Notes: a model not told the origin generated them from the sequence alone. Positions 34,882 to 43,660 are shown, counted from the stretch's first letter. The stretch: 64,000 bases of DNA from Mesobacillus boroniphilus JCM 21738 (GCF_000517385.1 NZ_BAUW01000009.1:16382-80381); one strand, 5' to 3'. Translations and numbers: made by a program.

Positions 34882-35948
34882 CACGCCTCACATCCAATCA
34901 GCTCAAGGTATTCCCGCTTTTGCTTCTCAATTGTCCATGTAGGCTTTTCGAAAACATAATCAAAGATCACTGCCGGGTCAGCTTTAGGGAACTTTTCCAT
35001 TTCCTGTACAGCACCATCAACTTCAGCAGCTGCTTGCTCTTCTATTTCCTTCATCCATGCTTCATCATAAAGCCCTTCGTTTTTCAGCCAGCGTTCCAGC
35101 CTTAGCAAAGGGTCTGTTTCCATTCGCTTGAGCGCACTTTCACCCTGGTCACGATATTTTGAAGCATCATCAGCAGTTGTATGTGATCCATACCGCCACG
35201 TCAACGCTTCAATCAATGTGGGACCTTCGCCATTGCGGGCTCGCTCAAGTGCTTTTTCCGTTTCAGCAAAAACGGCAAAGATATCGTTGCCGTCAATCCT
35301 TACACCCGGAATATCATAAGCAAGCGCTTTTTGAGCAATGGTTGCAGAATTCATCTGTTTGCTGATTGGGACTGAAATTGCATATTGATTATTCTGGCAA
35401 AAATATACGACCGGAGATTTGAAGACACTTGCAAAGTTCAATCCTTCATGGAAATCGCCTTCCGAAGTCGCTCCATCACCGAAATAGCAAATAGCCGCAT
35501 TCTTTGTTCCTTTTTGTTTTTCAGCAAAAGCTGCACCCGCTGCGTGTGGAATCTGGGTTGCAATCGGGATGGCTGGCGGGAAGATCTTTTTCCCATCCGG
35601 CGGAACACAGCCTTCATTTCGCCCATTCCAGAACAGCAAAATATTTCTCAGAGAGTGGCCAAACACCATGGCAGCGCCGTGATCTCGGTATGTCGGGAAC
35701 ATCCAATCATCACTTTGCAGCGCTAGAGCGGTTCCAACCTGGGAAGCTTCCTGCCCTTCAAATGGCGCGTACGTCCCGATCCGACCCTGGCGCTGAAGAC
35801 TGATAGACTTCCTGTCCAGTGTCCGGATTCTCACCATTTCCGAATAAAACTTCTTCACTCGCTCTGCGGTCACTAAATCCTTATGTTCTTCGGAAACAAT
35901 GTTTCCGTTTTGGTCCATCACTTGAAAAATCGGAAAATGCTTTTCCAT
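34881..35948 (-). CDS. 2-oxoacid dehydrogenase E1 alpha subunit
   Basis: 355 residues. Thiamine-diphosphate motif GDGATSEGDFHEGLNFA ... FCQNNQYAISVP, and phosphoenzyme-loop equivalent YGSHTTADDASKYR. Subunit of a heterotetrameric E1 that decarboxylates a 2-oxoacid and transfers the acyl group to E2. It is PdhA/BkdA-like. The preceding gene (33 bp upstream) encodes a PheDH-like enzyme rather than leucine dehydrogenase, and ptb/buk/bcd are absent, which separates this cluster from the classical Bacillus bkd operon. Confidence 0.9.
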   Translation of the reverse strand: MEKHFPIFQVMDQNGNIVSEEHKDLVTAERVKKFYSEMVRIRTLDRKSISLQRQGRIGTYAPFEGQEASQVGTALALQSDDWMFPTYRDHGAAMVFGHSLRNILLFWNGRNEGCVPPDGKKIFPPAIPIATQIPHAAGAAFAEKQKGTKNAAICYFGDGATSEGDFHEGLNFASVFKSPVVYFCQNNQYAISVPISKQMNSATIAQKALAYDIPGVRIDGNDIFAVFAETEKALERARNGEGPTLIEALTWRYGSHTTADDASKYRDQGESALKRMETDPLLRLERWLKNEGLYDEAWMKEIEEQAAAEVDGAVQEMEKFPKADPAVIFDYVFEKPTWTIEKQKREYLELIGCEA

Positions 35949-35981
35949 CGGCTCACCCTTTATTAAAAGTCTATGATTCCA

Positions 35982-37088
35982 TTACATTCTCACTGACCAT
36001 TTTGGACGCTTCATATGAGAAAAGAAGCTATTGCGTCTTGTTCTGGCTTCAATCCGTTTTTCACAAAATTCATTCGCAGCTTCAACAGTGGTGATTCCTT
36101 CACGCTCTGCCTGCTTATAAATATTCAAAAGAGAATTATAGATAGCCTTCGTCTTCTTCAAGACACGTTCCTTGTTTGGTGAGTACAGCTCATCTGCCAC
36201 CTGGATCAACCCTCCAGCATTGACGATGTAATCAGGTGCATAAAGGATTCCCTTTTCCTGAAGGACGTGACCGTGACGTTCTTCCTTGAGCTGATTGTTC
36301 GCAGAACCAACGACTGCTTTTACCTGGAGTTGTGGAATTGTGTCATCGTTAATGATGCCGCCCATTGCACATGGGATGAAAATGTCCGCGGGCTGGGAAT
36401 AAATTTCGTCGCTTTTTACGACCTTGATTCCCGCTCCCATTTCCTCAGCTTTCATGACAATCTGGTCGATTGCTTTTTGATTGATATCAGTTACATACAG
36501 GTCTGCACCATTTTCGAGAAGATACTCTGCTACCTTGTAGCCAACCTTGCCTAGTCCCTGGATCGCATAAGATTTTCCGAACAAATCATCCGTATCCCAA
36601 ACCGCTTTACTTGTTGCCTGCAATCCAAAGATGACACCCTGAGCGGTTGGTACTGAAGAATCACCGCTTCCGCCATATACTTCATCTACACCAACGATGC
36701 AATTCGTTTCTTTTAATGCATGGACAAAGTCTTCTGGATCTGTCCCCATGTCTGTTCCTGTATAGAATCGCCCCTGGATCGACTCAACAAATTGGCCGAA
36801 TGCCCTGAACAGTTCAGGACTCTTATCTGTTGTAGGATCACCAATGATAACTGCCTTTCCTCCACCGAAATCCACATCAGCCGCAGCGCATTTATACGTC
36901 ATGCCTTTTGAAAGCCGCAGTACATCTTCAAGTGCATCGTCCACTGATTTATAAGGATACATACGGCAACCGCCCAATGCTGGCCCTAACCGTGTACTAT
37001 GAATCGCAATTATCGCCTTTAATCCAGTTGCTTCATCATTACAAAATACTACCTGCTCGTGCTCACGAATTTGTTCAAACATATCCAT
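35982..37088 (-). CDS. Phenylalanine dehydrogenase-like amino acid dehydrogenase
   Basis: 368 residues, Glu/Leu/Phe/Val dehydrogenase family. Catalytic Lys66 and Lys78 in [23 protein letters not shown] fold [17 protein letters not shown]. Compared from memory with Lysinibacillus/Bacillus badius PheDH, long blocks agree ([62 protein letters not shown]), whereas Bacillus LeuDH has TAEDVGT at the corresponding substrate-pocket segment. Reaction: L-Phe + NAD = phenylpyruvate + NH3 + NADH. Start ATG 37088 after AAAGGAGG. LeuDH activity cannot be excluded. Confidence 0.85.
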   Translation of the reverse strand: MDMFEQIREHEQVVFCNDEATGLKAIIAIHSTRLGPALGGCRMYPYKSVDDALEDVLRLSKGMTYKCAAADVDFGGGKAVIIGDPTTDKSPELFRAFGQFVESIQGRFYTGTDMGTDPEDFVHALKETNCIVGVDEVYGGSGDSSVPTAQGVIFGLQATSKAVWDTDDLFGKSYAIQGLGKVGYKVAEYLLENGADLYVTDINQKAIDQIVMKAEEMGAGIKVVKSDEIYSQPADIFIPCAMGGIINDDTIPQLQVKAVVGSANNQLKEERHGHVLQEKGILYAPDYIVNAGGLIQVADELYSPNKERVLKKTKAIYNSLLNIYKQAEREGITTVEAANEFCEKRIEARTRRNSFFSHMKRPKWSVRM

Positions 37089-37145
37089 TATTCTTTCCTC
37101 CTTTATTCCGTTAAACCATGTTAGCGCTTACATTTTGCGCAATTT

Positions 37146-37538
37146 TTAGCTGCCTGTGAGTAATTCAGTTATCTTTTCTTTAGGAAGGACCACTTGCTTT
37201 ACTTCTCCCACTCCTATAAGGCGACCATTGCTTTCAGCTCTTACATTAGTAAGAATGGTATTGGCTCGAAGGCCTGTGACAGTTGCAGTTACGGTAACCT
37301 CGGCCCCTTCGGTACATGGAGCTATGTGTTTAACTGTTGCCGCGCCGCCCATCCCTTCTTCATGATCCTCTAAGAAGGGAACGATAATTTGCCTCGATAC
37401 CCACTCCATGTGATACACCATCGATACAGTGGAGTATACTGGATGGACGACTTTTCCCTCAAAGCGGGCAAACATATCTGGTGTAACAATGAAACCGATA
37501 GAGGCCGTTCGCCCAGCAATCAAACCATCTAGCATCAT
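37146..37538 (-). CDS. Hotdog thioesterase (fluoroacetyl-CoA thioesterase-like)
   Basis: 130 residues from ATG 37538 (GGAAAGGTGGG upstream). The pattern HPVYSTVSMVYHMEWVSRQIIVPFLED ... GMGGAATVKHIAPCTEGAEVTVTATV fits the FlK-type hotdog family with the Thr/Glu/His catalytic set (ST..., ME.., KH). First gene of the phenylalanine operon, directly downstream of the palindromic operator. It may release phenylacetate from phenylacetyl-CoA or clear dead-end acyl-CoAs (for example formed by PaaABC side reactions). Substrate is inferred from context only. Confidence 0.75.
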   Translation of the reverse strand: MMLDGLIAGRTASIGFIVTPDMFARFEGKVVHPVYSTVSMVYHMEWVSRQIIVPFLEDHEEGMGGAATVKHIAPCTEGAEVTVTATVTGLRANTILTNVRAESNGRLIGVGEVKQVVLPKEKITELLTGS

Positions 37539-37563
37539 ATCCCACCTTTCCAAGTTACAAATA

Positions 37564-37606
37564 TGTATAACGTTTATTTAACGTTATCATAACATTTCGT
37601 TAAATA
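37564..37606. promoter_or_regulatory. Operator/promoter of the phenylalanine operon
   Basis: Inverted repeat ATAACGTT-5-AACGTTAT at 37566-37586, followed by a second imperfect dyad GTTAT..ATAACATTTCGTTAA. On the minus strand a likely promoter overlaps it: TTGACC, 18 bp, TGTTATGAT (extended -10). The TATAACGTT half sites recur at 40776 and 55245. Confidence 0.6.
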
Positions 37607-37757
37607 AATGGTCAATAAATTGTAAGAAATTTTGGTATTTTCTTAAAAATAATTTTGATATAATAATTAACTCATCCAGGAACCTATTTTCTCTTTCTAT
37701 ACAAAACAATTTATATTTCCGTTCTCACAATGATAAATCTCTTTCTTTCTACAACAA

Positions 37758-37784
37758 AACAACCAGCTACTTCTGCTGGTTGTT
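37758..37784. terminator. Terminator after the ABC transporter operon
   Basis: AACAACCAGC-tacttct-GCTGGTTGTT, with U-tracts on both strands, a few bases after the ABC ATPase stop. Confidence 0.8.
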
Positions 37785-37790
37785 TTTTGT

Positions 37791-38593
37791 TTAGCTTAAT
37801 AAAGCCCGGTCGCTTGCCATTTTTGTTCCGCGGATTCGCTGGAATTCGTTGAGCAAGTCTTCGATTGTCAGCTTTGCTTTTTGTTCTTCATTTACTTCCA
37901 GGATGATCTGGCCATTGTCCATCATGATCAGCCTGTTGCCGAGGTCAAGCGCCTGCTGCATGTTGTGCGTTACCATCAGCGTAGTAAGATGGTATTTGTC
38001 GACGATTTCCCTAGTTAATTGGTAATCAACTCGGCACGTGCAGGATCGAGTGCCGCGGTATGCTCATCCAATAATAGGATCGATGGTTCCGTGAATGTCG
38101 CCATCAGCAGTGATAATGCCTGACGTTCTCCTCCTGATAACAGTCCAACCTTCGCATTCAGTCGATTTTCAAGACCGAGGTTCAGTGCCTCAAGCACCTC
38201 CTGGAAAAGCTCACGGCGTTTCTTCGTGACGCCTATACGAAGGGAGCGACGCTTGTTCCTTGAATAAGCAATCGCAAGGTTTTCTTCAATTGTCATACTC
38301 GGTGCTGTGCCAGCCATTGGATCCTGGAAGACACGACCAATCATTTTGGAGCGGTTGTATTCAGTCATGTAGGTTACATCCCTACCGGCCAGCTCCACCT
38401 GCCCATGGTCCGGAAGCAATACGCCGGAAATAATGTTCATTAACGTTGACTTTCCGGCACCGTTACTGCCAATCACTGTGACAAAGTCACCCTTATCCAG
38501 TGTGAGATTAATATTATCCAGGGCGATTTTTTCATCTGAAGTGCCCTCATTGAAGACTCTATGAATCTGATTTAAGTGCAGCACCAGCCTCAC
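37791..38593 (-). CDS. ABC transporter ATPase (TrpZ/COG1101-like), one-base deletion
   Basis: Walker A IGSNGAGKSTLMNI, Q-loop RVFQDPMAGTAPSMT, signature LSGGERQALSLLMA, Walker B ILLLDEHTAALDP, and, after the break, the H-loop MVTHNMQQALDLGNRLIMM. The frame stops at PARAELITN; adding a T at about 38018 continues as LTREIVDKYHLTTLMVTHNM, giving about 267 residues. Partners are the permease (overlapping by about 30 bp) and the TrpX-like binding protein. Start is uncertain: GTG 38593, or GTG 38584 behind GGTGAGG. Confidence 0.88.
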
Positions 38594-39589
38594 CCTTTCC
38601 CTCAGAAGGAACAGCTACCATCTGCATGTTTTCAAGCTGTCTTTTTACCTTCCGTTTTTTCTCTTTGTAGCTTTCGATCATTTTTGGAGCTATCAGTGCC
38701 AGGATTACGATAATCGCTGTGATCAACTTCATGTCGCCCGGTTCAAGGAATTCTACCCTCAGTGCCAGGGTGACAACGATTCGATAGATGATCGCTCCGC
38801 CAATGACCGCAAGTGTTGTTCTTGCAATCGATTTTGTCCCAAACAGTGCTTCACCGATAATGACCGAAGCAAGACCGATGATAATCATCCCGATTCCCAT
38901 ACCTACGTCTGCGAAGCCGCCCTGCTGTGCAATCAATGCTCCTGAAAAAGCTACCATTGCATTCGAAAGGCTAATCCGAGAATGATCATGAGATTCGTAT
39001 TGGAGGAAAAGCTGCGAATCATCCGCTTGTTATCCCCAGTAGCCCGGATCGCCAATCCGATTTCTGTCTTCAGGAATGCATCTGCAAGGAATTTTATCGC
39101 AAAGGTCACAACGATCATGAACAGCAGGATTCCCCATGTGCGTGGCAGGCTGTCTCCAAGTCCGATTGCCGTTAAAATGGCATTGAAGAACCCATCGATT
39201 CCCGTCTTATCGAAGAATTCCCGCACCGATGTCATGGCAGTATCTGTGTTCAAAAGGGGAACATTCGATTTGCCCATGATTCTGAGATTAATAGAGTATA
39301 AAGCAATCATCATCAGGATCCCTGACAGAAGTGCGTTTACCTTCCCGACTGTATGGATAATCCCTGTTAAACAGCCGGCAATAAATCCGGCAACTAGCGC
39401 AACAATTGTAGCAGCGAATGGATTCGCGCCATTTACAATCATTATCGCGGCAACCGCAGCCCCAGTCACGAAGCTGCCGTCAACCGTCAAATCAGGAAAA
39501 TCAAGTACCCGAAAGGATAAGTATACGCCCAGAGCCATGATCGCATAGATAATGCCAGACTCAAACGCTCCAAATATTGAAGTAAACAA
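38559..39589 (-). CDS. ABC transporter permease (TrpY/COG4120-like), one-base deletion
   Basis: Eight or more hydrophobic segments, e.g. FESGIIYAIMALGVYLSF, FPDLTVDGSFVTGAAVAAIM, TGIIHTVGKVNALLSGILMM, and the typical EAA-like region IGLAIRATGDNKRMIRSF. The frame ends near 38969 at LGLAFR; adding one C gives LGLALSNAMVAFSGALIAQQ, and a total of about 343 residues. Start is a TTG at 39589 after AAAGGATG. The family is associated with tryptophan/tyrosine uptake (TrpXYZ) in Firmicutes. Confidence 0.88.
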
Positions 39590-39607
39590 GGTGAATCATC
39601 CTTTCTT

Positions 39608-40606
39608 TTATTCTTCGTAAAACTCTGCGTTTTCTCCCCACTCTTCCTTCACTTCGACGCCCTGTTCTTCAGCGGCTTTTTTATTGATTGTCAGTGCTAA
39701 TGATTTTGGAAGTTCAACAGGGATTTCAGAAGCTTTCTTGTTGCCTGATAAAATATCAGCAGCCATCAAGCCTGACTGATAACCAATGTCATAGTAGTTA
39801 AATCCACTTGCTGCGACAGCACCGCGTTTCATCGAATCAAGCTCGCCAACAAATAATGGAATCTTTTTGCCATTCGCTACTGAAATAACTGATTCAAGAG
39901 CAGAAACTACTGTGTTGTCAGTTGGTACATAAATAGCATCAACACGTCCGACAAGTGACTCTGCCGCTTGCTTAACTTCTGCAGATGTCGAGATTGAAGC
40001 TTCAACAACCTTCGCACCATTCGCCTCCGCAAGCTTCTTGACTTCCTTCAACTGGACTTCCGAGTTCTGTTCACCAGCGTTGTAGATTACGCCTATCTTC
40101 TTGGCACCAATTTCGTTCGTCATAAAGTCAATGGTCTTTTTGGTAGCATCCGGATGGTTGTCGGTCGTACCAGTGATATTGTCGCCAGGCTTATCGAATG
40201 CCTCAACAAGTCCCGCACCTACAGGGTCTGTCACCGAAGTAAAGATGATCGGGATGTCTTTTGTTGCATTAAGTGCCGCAACAGCACTTGGTGTGGCGTT
40301 AGCAAAGATCAGGTCGACCTTGTCACCGACAAAATTGTTCGCAATACTTGCCGTATTATTCATATCAGCCTGCGCGTTCTGGAAATCAAATTTTATATTG
40401 TCACCCTCTTTGAAGCCTTTGTCCTCGAGAGCTTTCTTGAAGCCTTCAGTTGCGGCATCAAGAGATGGATGCTCCGCAAACTGGGTCAAGCCAATCTTGT
40501 ACTGCTTTTTGTCAGCTGAACCATTTGATGCTTCTTTTCCTCCGCATCCTGCCAATAGCAATGCACTGGCCAGGACAAGAGAAATAACTTTTACTGATTT
40601 TTTCAT
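39608..40606 (-). CDS. ABC transporter substrate-binding lipoprotein (TrpX-like)
   Basis: 332 residues. Signal peptide with lipobox (SALLLAGC-GGKEAS), then two periplasmic-binding lobes of the COG2984 (ABC.X4) type: YKIGLTQFAEHPSLDAATEGFKKAL, IIFTSVTDPVGAGLVEAFDKPGDNITGTTD, KIGVIYNAGEQNSEVQ, AIYVPTDNTVVSALESV. Members in streptococci and other Firmicutes bind aromatic amino acids. Beside Phe and Tyr catabolic operons an aromatic amino acid ligand is very likely. No T-box leader is visible; instead a palindrome and a cre-like site lie upstream. AAGGGGG precedes ATG 40606. Confidence 0.88.
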   Translation of the reverse strand: MKKSVKVISLVLASALLLAGCGGKEASNGSADKKQYKIGLTQFAEHPSLDAATEGFKKALEDKGFKEGDNIKFDFQNAQADMNNTASIANNFVGDKVDLIFANATPSAVAALNATKDIPIIFTSVTDPVGAGLVEAFDKPGDNITGTTDNHPDATKKTIDFMTNEIGAKKIGVIYNAGEQNSEVQLKEVKKLAEANGAKVVEASISTSAEVKQAAESLVGRVDAIYVPTDNTVVSALESVISVANGKKIPLFVGELDSMKRGAVAASGFNYYDIGYQSGLMAADILSGNKKASEIPVELPKSLALTINKKAAEEQGVEVKEEWGENAEFYEE

Positions 40607-40730
40607 AAAAAATCCCCCTTGTTTATTTATAAACCGGCATTAAAACTATGTAGATTAAATTTGCAAGCAGCCGGAACGCAACAATTTAAACCTTTCCACT
40701 CTCATGTTGGGTATAAAGATTCTGAATTTT

Positions 40731-40744
40731 TGAAAGCGATTCCA
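40731..40744 (-). promoter_or_regulatory. Putative cre (CcpA) site upstream of the ABC transporter
   Basis: TGAAAGCGATTCCA, one mismatch from the catabolite-responsive-element pattern TGWAARCGYTWNCW. It lies 125-138 bp upstream of the binding-protein start codon and 32 bp from the palindrome at 40776, so it would allow carbon catabolite repression of aromatic amino acid import. Confidence 0.45.
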
Positions 40745-40775
40745 AAAAGTATGATATTCACTATAGACACCGTAA

Positions 40776-40789
40776 ATATAACGTTATAT
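40776..40789. promoter_or_regulatory. Palindromic operator ATATAACGTTATAT
   Basis: Perfect 14 bp palindrome in the gap upstream of the ABC transporter operon. The core TATAACGTTATA is identical to the site before paaK (55245) and very similar to that before the phenylalanine operon (37564). The rest of the 40607-41022 gap is AT-rich and otherwise shows only the cre-like site. Confidence 0.6.
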
Positions 40790-41022
40790 TAACACCAGCC
40801 TTAAATTAAAGTCAATAAAATTCGGAAAATTTAGTAAGTTATGATTTCTAATTATTAAACCATCACTTTAGAAAACTATCAAGATGTTTTTTAAAAATAA
40901 TAAAACTTTTTCGCTTTTATGCACGAAAGCACGAGTAAAACTCTGTCTTTATAATCTTCTATTGTTTTTTTCTTTTAAAATCCCCTGAAATTGAAACCGA
41001 TTTAAAAAACAATAATATAAAA

Positions 41023-41049
41023 AAGCATGCTCCGATTTGAAGCATGCTT
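41023..41049 (-). terminator. Terminator of the nitronate monooxygenase-like gene
   Basis: Minus strand AAGCATGCT-tcaaatcgg-AGCATGCTT then TTTTT, immediately after the stop codon. Confidence 0.75.
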
Positions 41050-41057
41050 CGTAAAAT

Positions 41058-42005
41058 TCATAAGAAGAGTTCAGCAAGTCTCAGCCGATCCTTCGCTTCT
41101 TTTACCATTCGATCCAGTAATTCCTGGACAGTCGGGATATCAGAAACCAGTCCAGACACCTGGCCTCCATTCATAAATCCGTTTTCTTCGCTTCCTTCCA
41201 GCGCCCCTTTTTTATGTAGATCTTCAGTCGTCAGTTCGGCGAACTCTTCTGCACTAATCCCCTGCTTTTCCGCTTCCAGCAGTTTGCCTGCATAAGAAGT
41301 ATTCAGCAGCCTGCGGATTCTCCCGACAGACCTGCCGACTATAACTGTTTCATGGTCGTTTGCCTGCAAAAGCTTTTGCTTATAGTTTTGATGGAACGGA
41401 GCTTCCTTTGTAGCGATGAACCTCGTTCCCATCTGCACCCCGCTTGCACCTAATGCCAGCATGGCTGCTAGACCCTTACCGTCCCCAATTCCGCCTGCCG
41501 CAACAACCGGTATGTTTACCCGGGCGACAATCTGAGGAATCAGAGCCAATGTTGTCGTTTCCAGGGTTGAGTTTATTCCGGCAGCTTCATATCCCTCTGC
41601 CACTAAAATATCAGCACCTGCAGCTTCGGCTTTTTTAGCTTGCTTTACAGATGCTACCACATTAATAATCTTGATTCCAGCCTCTTTTAGCTTAGGGATG
41701 AAAGGCGCAGGATTACCGGCTGATAATGTTACTACTTGAACCTTATGTTTGACTGCCATGCGCAATATTTCCACCACATTGGGCGAAACACTTAAGGCAA
41801 CATTCACCGAAAAAGGCTTTGTTGTCCTGGATTTTGTTTCAAGAATAATTTGCTCCACTTCTTTAGCATGCATCGTTCCGGCACCTATTGTGCCCAGACC
41901 GCCTGCTTCGGATACAGCCGCTGTTAAAATAGCATTGCTGATGTTCCCCATTCCACCCTGGATGATTGGATATTTTATGCCCAGAACAGAAGTAATTCCA
42001 TTCAC
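41058..42005 (-). CDS. Nitronate monooxygenase / FabK-like flavin oxidoreductase
   Basis: 315 residues, TIM-barrel FMN protein of the 2-nitropropane dioxygenase/FabK family: YPIIQGGMGNISNAILTAAVSEAGGLGTIGAGTM, then AEGYEAAGIN..., VVAAGGIGDGKGLAAMLALGASGVQMGTRF (phosphate-binding loop). The C-terminal region NGGQVSGLVSDIPTVQELLDRMV also fits. Possible roles: enoyl-ACP reduction or oxidation of nitronates; context does not decide. GTG start at 42005 after AAGGGGG; divergent from the gamma-carbonic-anhydrase gene. Confidence 0.85.
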   Translation of the reverse strand: MNGITSVLGIKYPIIQGGMGNISNAILTAAVSEAGGLGTIGAGTMHAKEVEQIILETKSRTTKPFSVNVALSVSPNVVEILRMAVKHKVQVVTLSAGNPAPFIPKLKEAGIKIINVVASVKQAKKAEAAGADILVAEGYEAAGINSTLETTTLALIPQIVARVNIPVVAAGGIGDGKGLAAMLALGASGVQMGTRFIATKEAPFHQNYKQKLLQANDHETVIVGRSVGRIRRLLNTSYAGKLLEAEKQGISAEEFAELTTEDLHKKGALEGSEENGFMNGGQVSGLVSDIPTVQELLDRMVKEAKDRLRLAELFL

Positions 42006-42078
42006 AAAAATTCCCCCTTCGTTAAATTGATGTTATACTAGTTCTAAAATTATGACAATTGAAAAGGGGGATTTTTCA

Positions 42079-42599
42079 TTGATTCTAAGTTATTTAGAGA
42101 AAAAACCGGTCGTTGATGAAACAGTTTTCCAGGCACCTGGAAGCTACATCATAGGTGACGTCAAAATTGGCAAAAATTCCAGCGTGTGGTTCAATGCAGT
42201 TTTACGTGCGGATGAAGATACAATCACTATAGGCGACTGCTGCAGCATCCAGGATAACGTCACATGCCATTTGTATGAAGCTCGCCGCTTGTCATTGAAG
42301 ATGAAGTCACGGTCGGCCACAATGCAATCCTTCATGGGTGCACCATCAAGAAACGATGCATTATCGGCATGGGCTCGACTATCCTTGATGGAGCAGAAAT
42401 TGGTGAAGAATGCATCATCGGTGCCAATACTTTGATTCCAGCGGGCAAAAAAATACCTCCGCGATCTCTTGTTGTCGGAGCACCTGGAAAAGTCGTAAGG
42501 GAAATCGGCGAGAAGGATTTGGATCTAATTCAATTATCGATCGATACATATGTTCAAAAGGGAAAGGAATACCGGGAAACTTTGAAAGATATCACCTAA
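42079..42599 (+). CDS. Gamma-carbonic-anhydrase/PaaY-like hexapeptide protein, one-base deletion
   Basis: Left-handed beta-helix protein: APGSYIIGDVKIGKNSSVWFNAVLRAD, IQDNVTCHLYE, then after a frame break at about 42280 (one G short) GSPLVIEDEVTVGHNAILHG and CTIKKRCIIGMGSTILDGAEI, ending YVQKGKEYRETLKDI. The metal-ligand histidines (CHLYE, VGHNAILHG) are kept. Restored length about 173. Start is TTG 42079 after AAGGGGG. Relatives are YtoA/YrdA and PaaY, a thioesterase of phenylacetate clusters; being the only plus-strand gene in the aromatic island, PaaY-like function is possible. Confidence 0.82.
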
Positions 42600-42601
42600 A
42601 T

Positions 42602-42633
42602 CAAAGGGCCAGGCAGTCGCCTGGCCCTTTGAT
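42602..42633 (+). terminator. Strong terminator after the PaaY-like gene
   Basis: CAAAGGGCCAGGC-agtc-GCCTGGCCCTTTG, GC-rich perfect stem with T-rich flank; it also faces the convergent nitroreductase gene. Confidence 0.9.
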
Positions 42634-42651
42634 TTATTTAGGGCTTCACTA

Positions 42652-43326
42652 TTATACCCATTTAACTATGTCATCCAATGGTCTTCTTGTCTTTTGATTT
42701 GGTTCTTTTACACGATAGCCGAACGCACACATGACGGAAATTCCGAAATGGCCATCTTCCAGCAATCCCTCATCCGCAAGAAGTTTGTTCATTTTTTCAA
42801 AATTGAAGCCCTCGATCGGACATGAATCAATTCCAATTTGCGCTGCCGCCGTCATCATATTGCCCAGGACGATGTAAGTTTGCCTGCAGGCCCAATCAAA
42901 TAGCCGGCGATCATCGTCGAGCAGTTTAAAATCAGACTTCTGGAATTCCTCAATTCGCTTGAGGTAATTCGCCATGAATTCCTCAGGCATTTTCTTCTTA
43001 TTTCTAAAATGATCCAGCAAATATTCAGAGTCATATTTAGTATCAACTTTTGTCCTCGCAAGGATAATCACAAAGTGGCTTGCTTCGGGAAGCTTGCCAA
43101 ATGCTCCCCACGCGGTATTCTTAACTTTCTCGCGAAGCTCTTCGCTCTGGACAACAAGAAAGCGCCATGGTTCAAAACCAAAAGAACTTGGTGATAACTG
43201 GCCCGTCTCCAGAATAAAACGGAAGTCTTCCTCTGGAATCTTTTTGCTTGGATCAAATTCCTTGGTCGCATGCCTAAAATGGAAAGCGTCAAGAATCTCC
43301 TGCTTCAAAGTCTCTTTGTCTCGCAT
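42652..43326 (-). CDS. NAD(P)H-dependent nitroreductase family protein
   Basis: 224 residues from ATG 43326 (AGAAGGAGAG upstream). FMN nitroreductase fold: FHFRHATKEFDPSKKIPEEDFRFILETGQLSPSSFGFEPWRFLVV (N-terminal FMN-binding segment) and ACRQTYIVLGNMMTAAAQIGIDSCPIEGF (dimer helix and FMN site), C-terminal GYRVKEPNQKTRRPLDDIV. Similar to YfkO/NfnB-type enzymes that reduce quinones and nitro compounds. Substrate unknown; monocistronic. Confidence 0.9.
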   Translation of the reverse strand: MRDKETLKQEILDAFHFRHATKEFDPSKKIPEEDFRFILETGQLSPSSFGFEPWRFLVVQSEELREKVKNTAWGAFGKLPEASHFVIILARTKVDTKYDSEYLLDHFRNKKKMPEEFMANYLKRIEEFQKSDFKLLDDDRRLFDWACRQTYIVLGNMMTAAAQIGIDSCPIEGFNFEKMNKLLADEGLLEDGHFGISVMCAFGYRVKEPNQKTRRPLDDIVKWV

Positions 43327-43437
43327 ATGTATCTCTCCTTCTAAGTATTGTTTTTTTAAACTTATCATATTTCTTTTAAAATTGCCTACAAAAAAGGATA
43401 CGCCTCAACCACTCTTCCTTTTCTCCCTTTAGTCGTT

Positions 43438-43660
43438 TCAGCCTGAGATAATGAATTCAGGATTGCTTCCTCGGTTGCTTCTGCTGCTGCAGTGAAGAGC
43501 TCGTTCATTATCGGATGAGATCATCCCTAATCTGGCTCCTTGAGTGGACAAGGCGTCAAACCTGTCTGAACATCGCGCTTCTTTTGACAGCTTTTCCTCT
43601 GTTAGAATTAAACCTGTCCGAACATAGGACTCATCATATAAAATTAAGTTGCCCAACACT
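43438..43660. repeat. Degenerate intergenic repeat (TGTTCGGACAGGTTTAA / TGTTCAGACAGGTTTGA)
   Basis: On the minus strand TATGTTCGGACAGGTTTAA and CGATGTTCAGACAGGTTTGA recur about 54 bp apart, followed by a TCATTATC/GATAATGA inverted pair. A 73-codon ORF runs through on the minus strand but has no convincing start signal and reads through the repeats; I regard it as non-coding. Confidence 0.55.

Noticed and set aside
35982..37088. Leucine dehydrogenase plus classical bkd operon
   Set aside because: Diagnostic blocks (GTDMGT, CRM, FCND, IQVADEL) agree with PheDH from memory, and ptb, buk, bcd and lpd are absent. Not fully excluded.
40607..41057. T-box riboswitch before the TrpX-like transporter
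   Set aside because: No AGGGTGGNACCGCG-type antiterminator sequence or leader terminator before the start codon is visible on the minus strand.
43438..43659. 73-residue minus-strand ORF
   Set aside because: It reads through repeated motifs, has no ribosome binding site and no protein-like conservation I can recognise.
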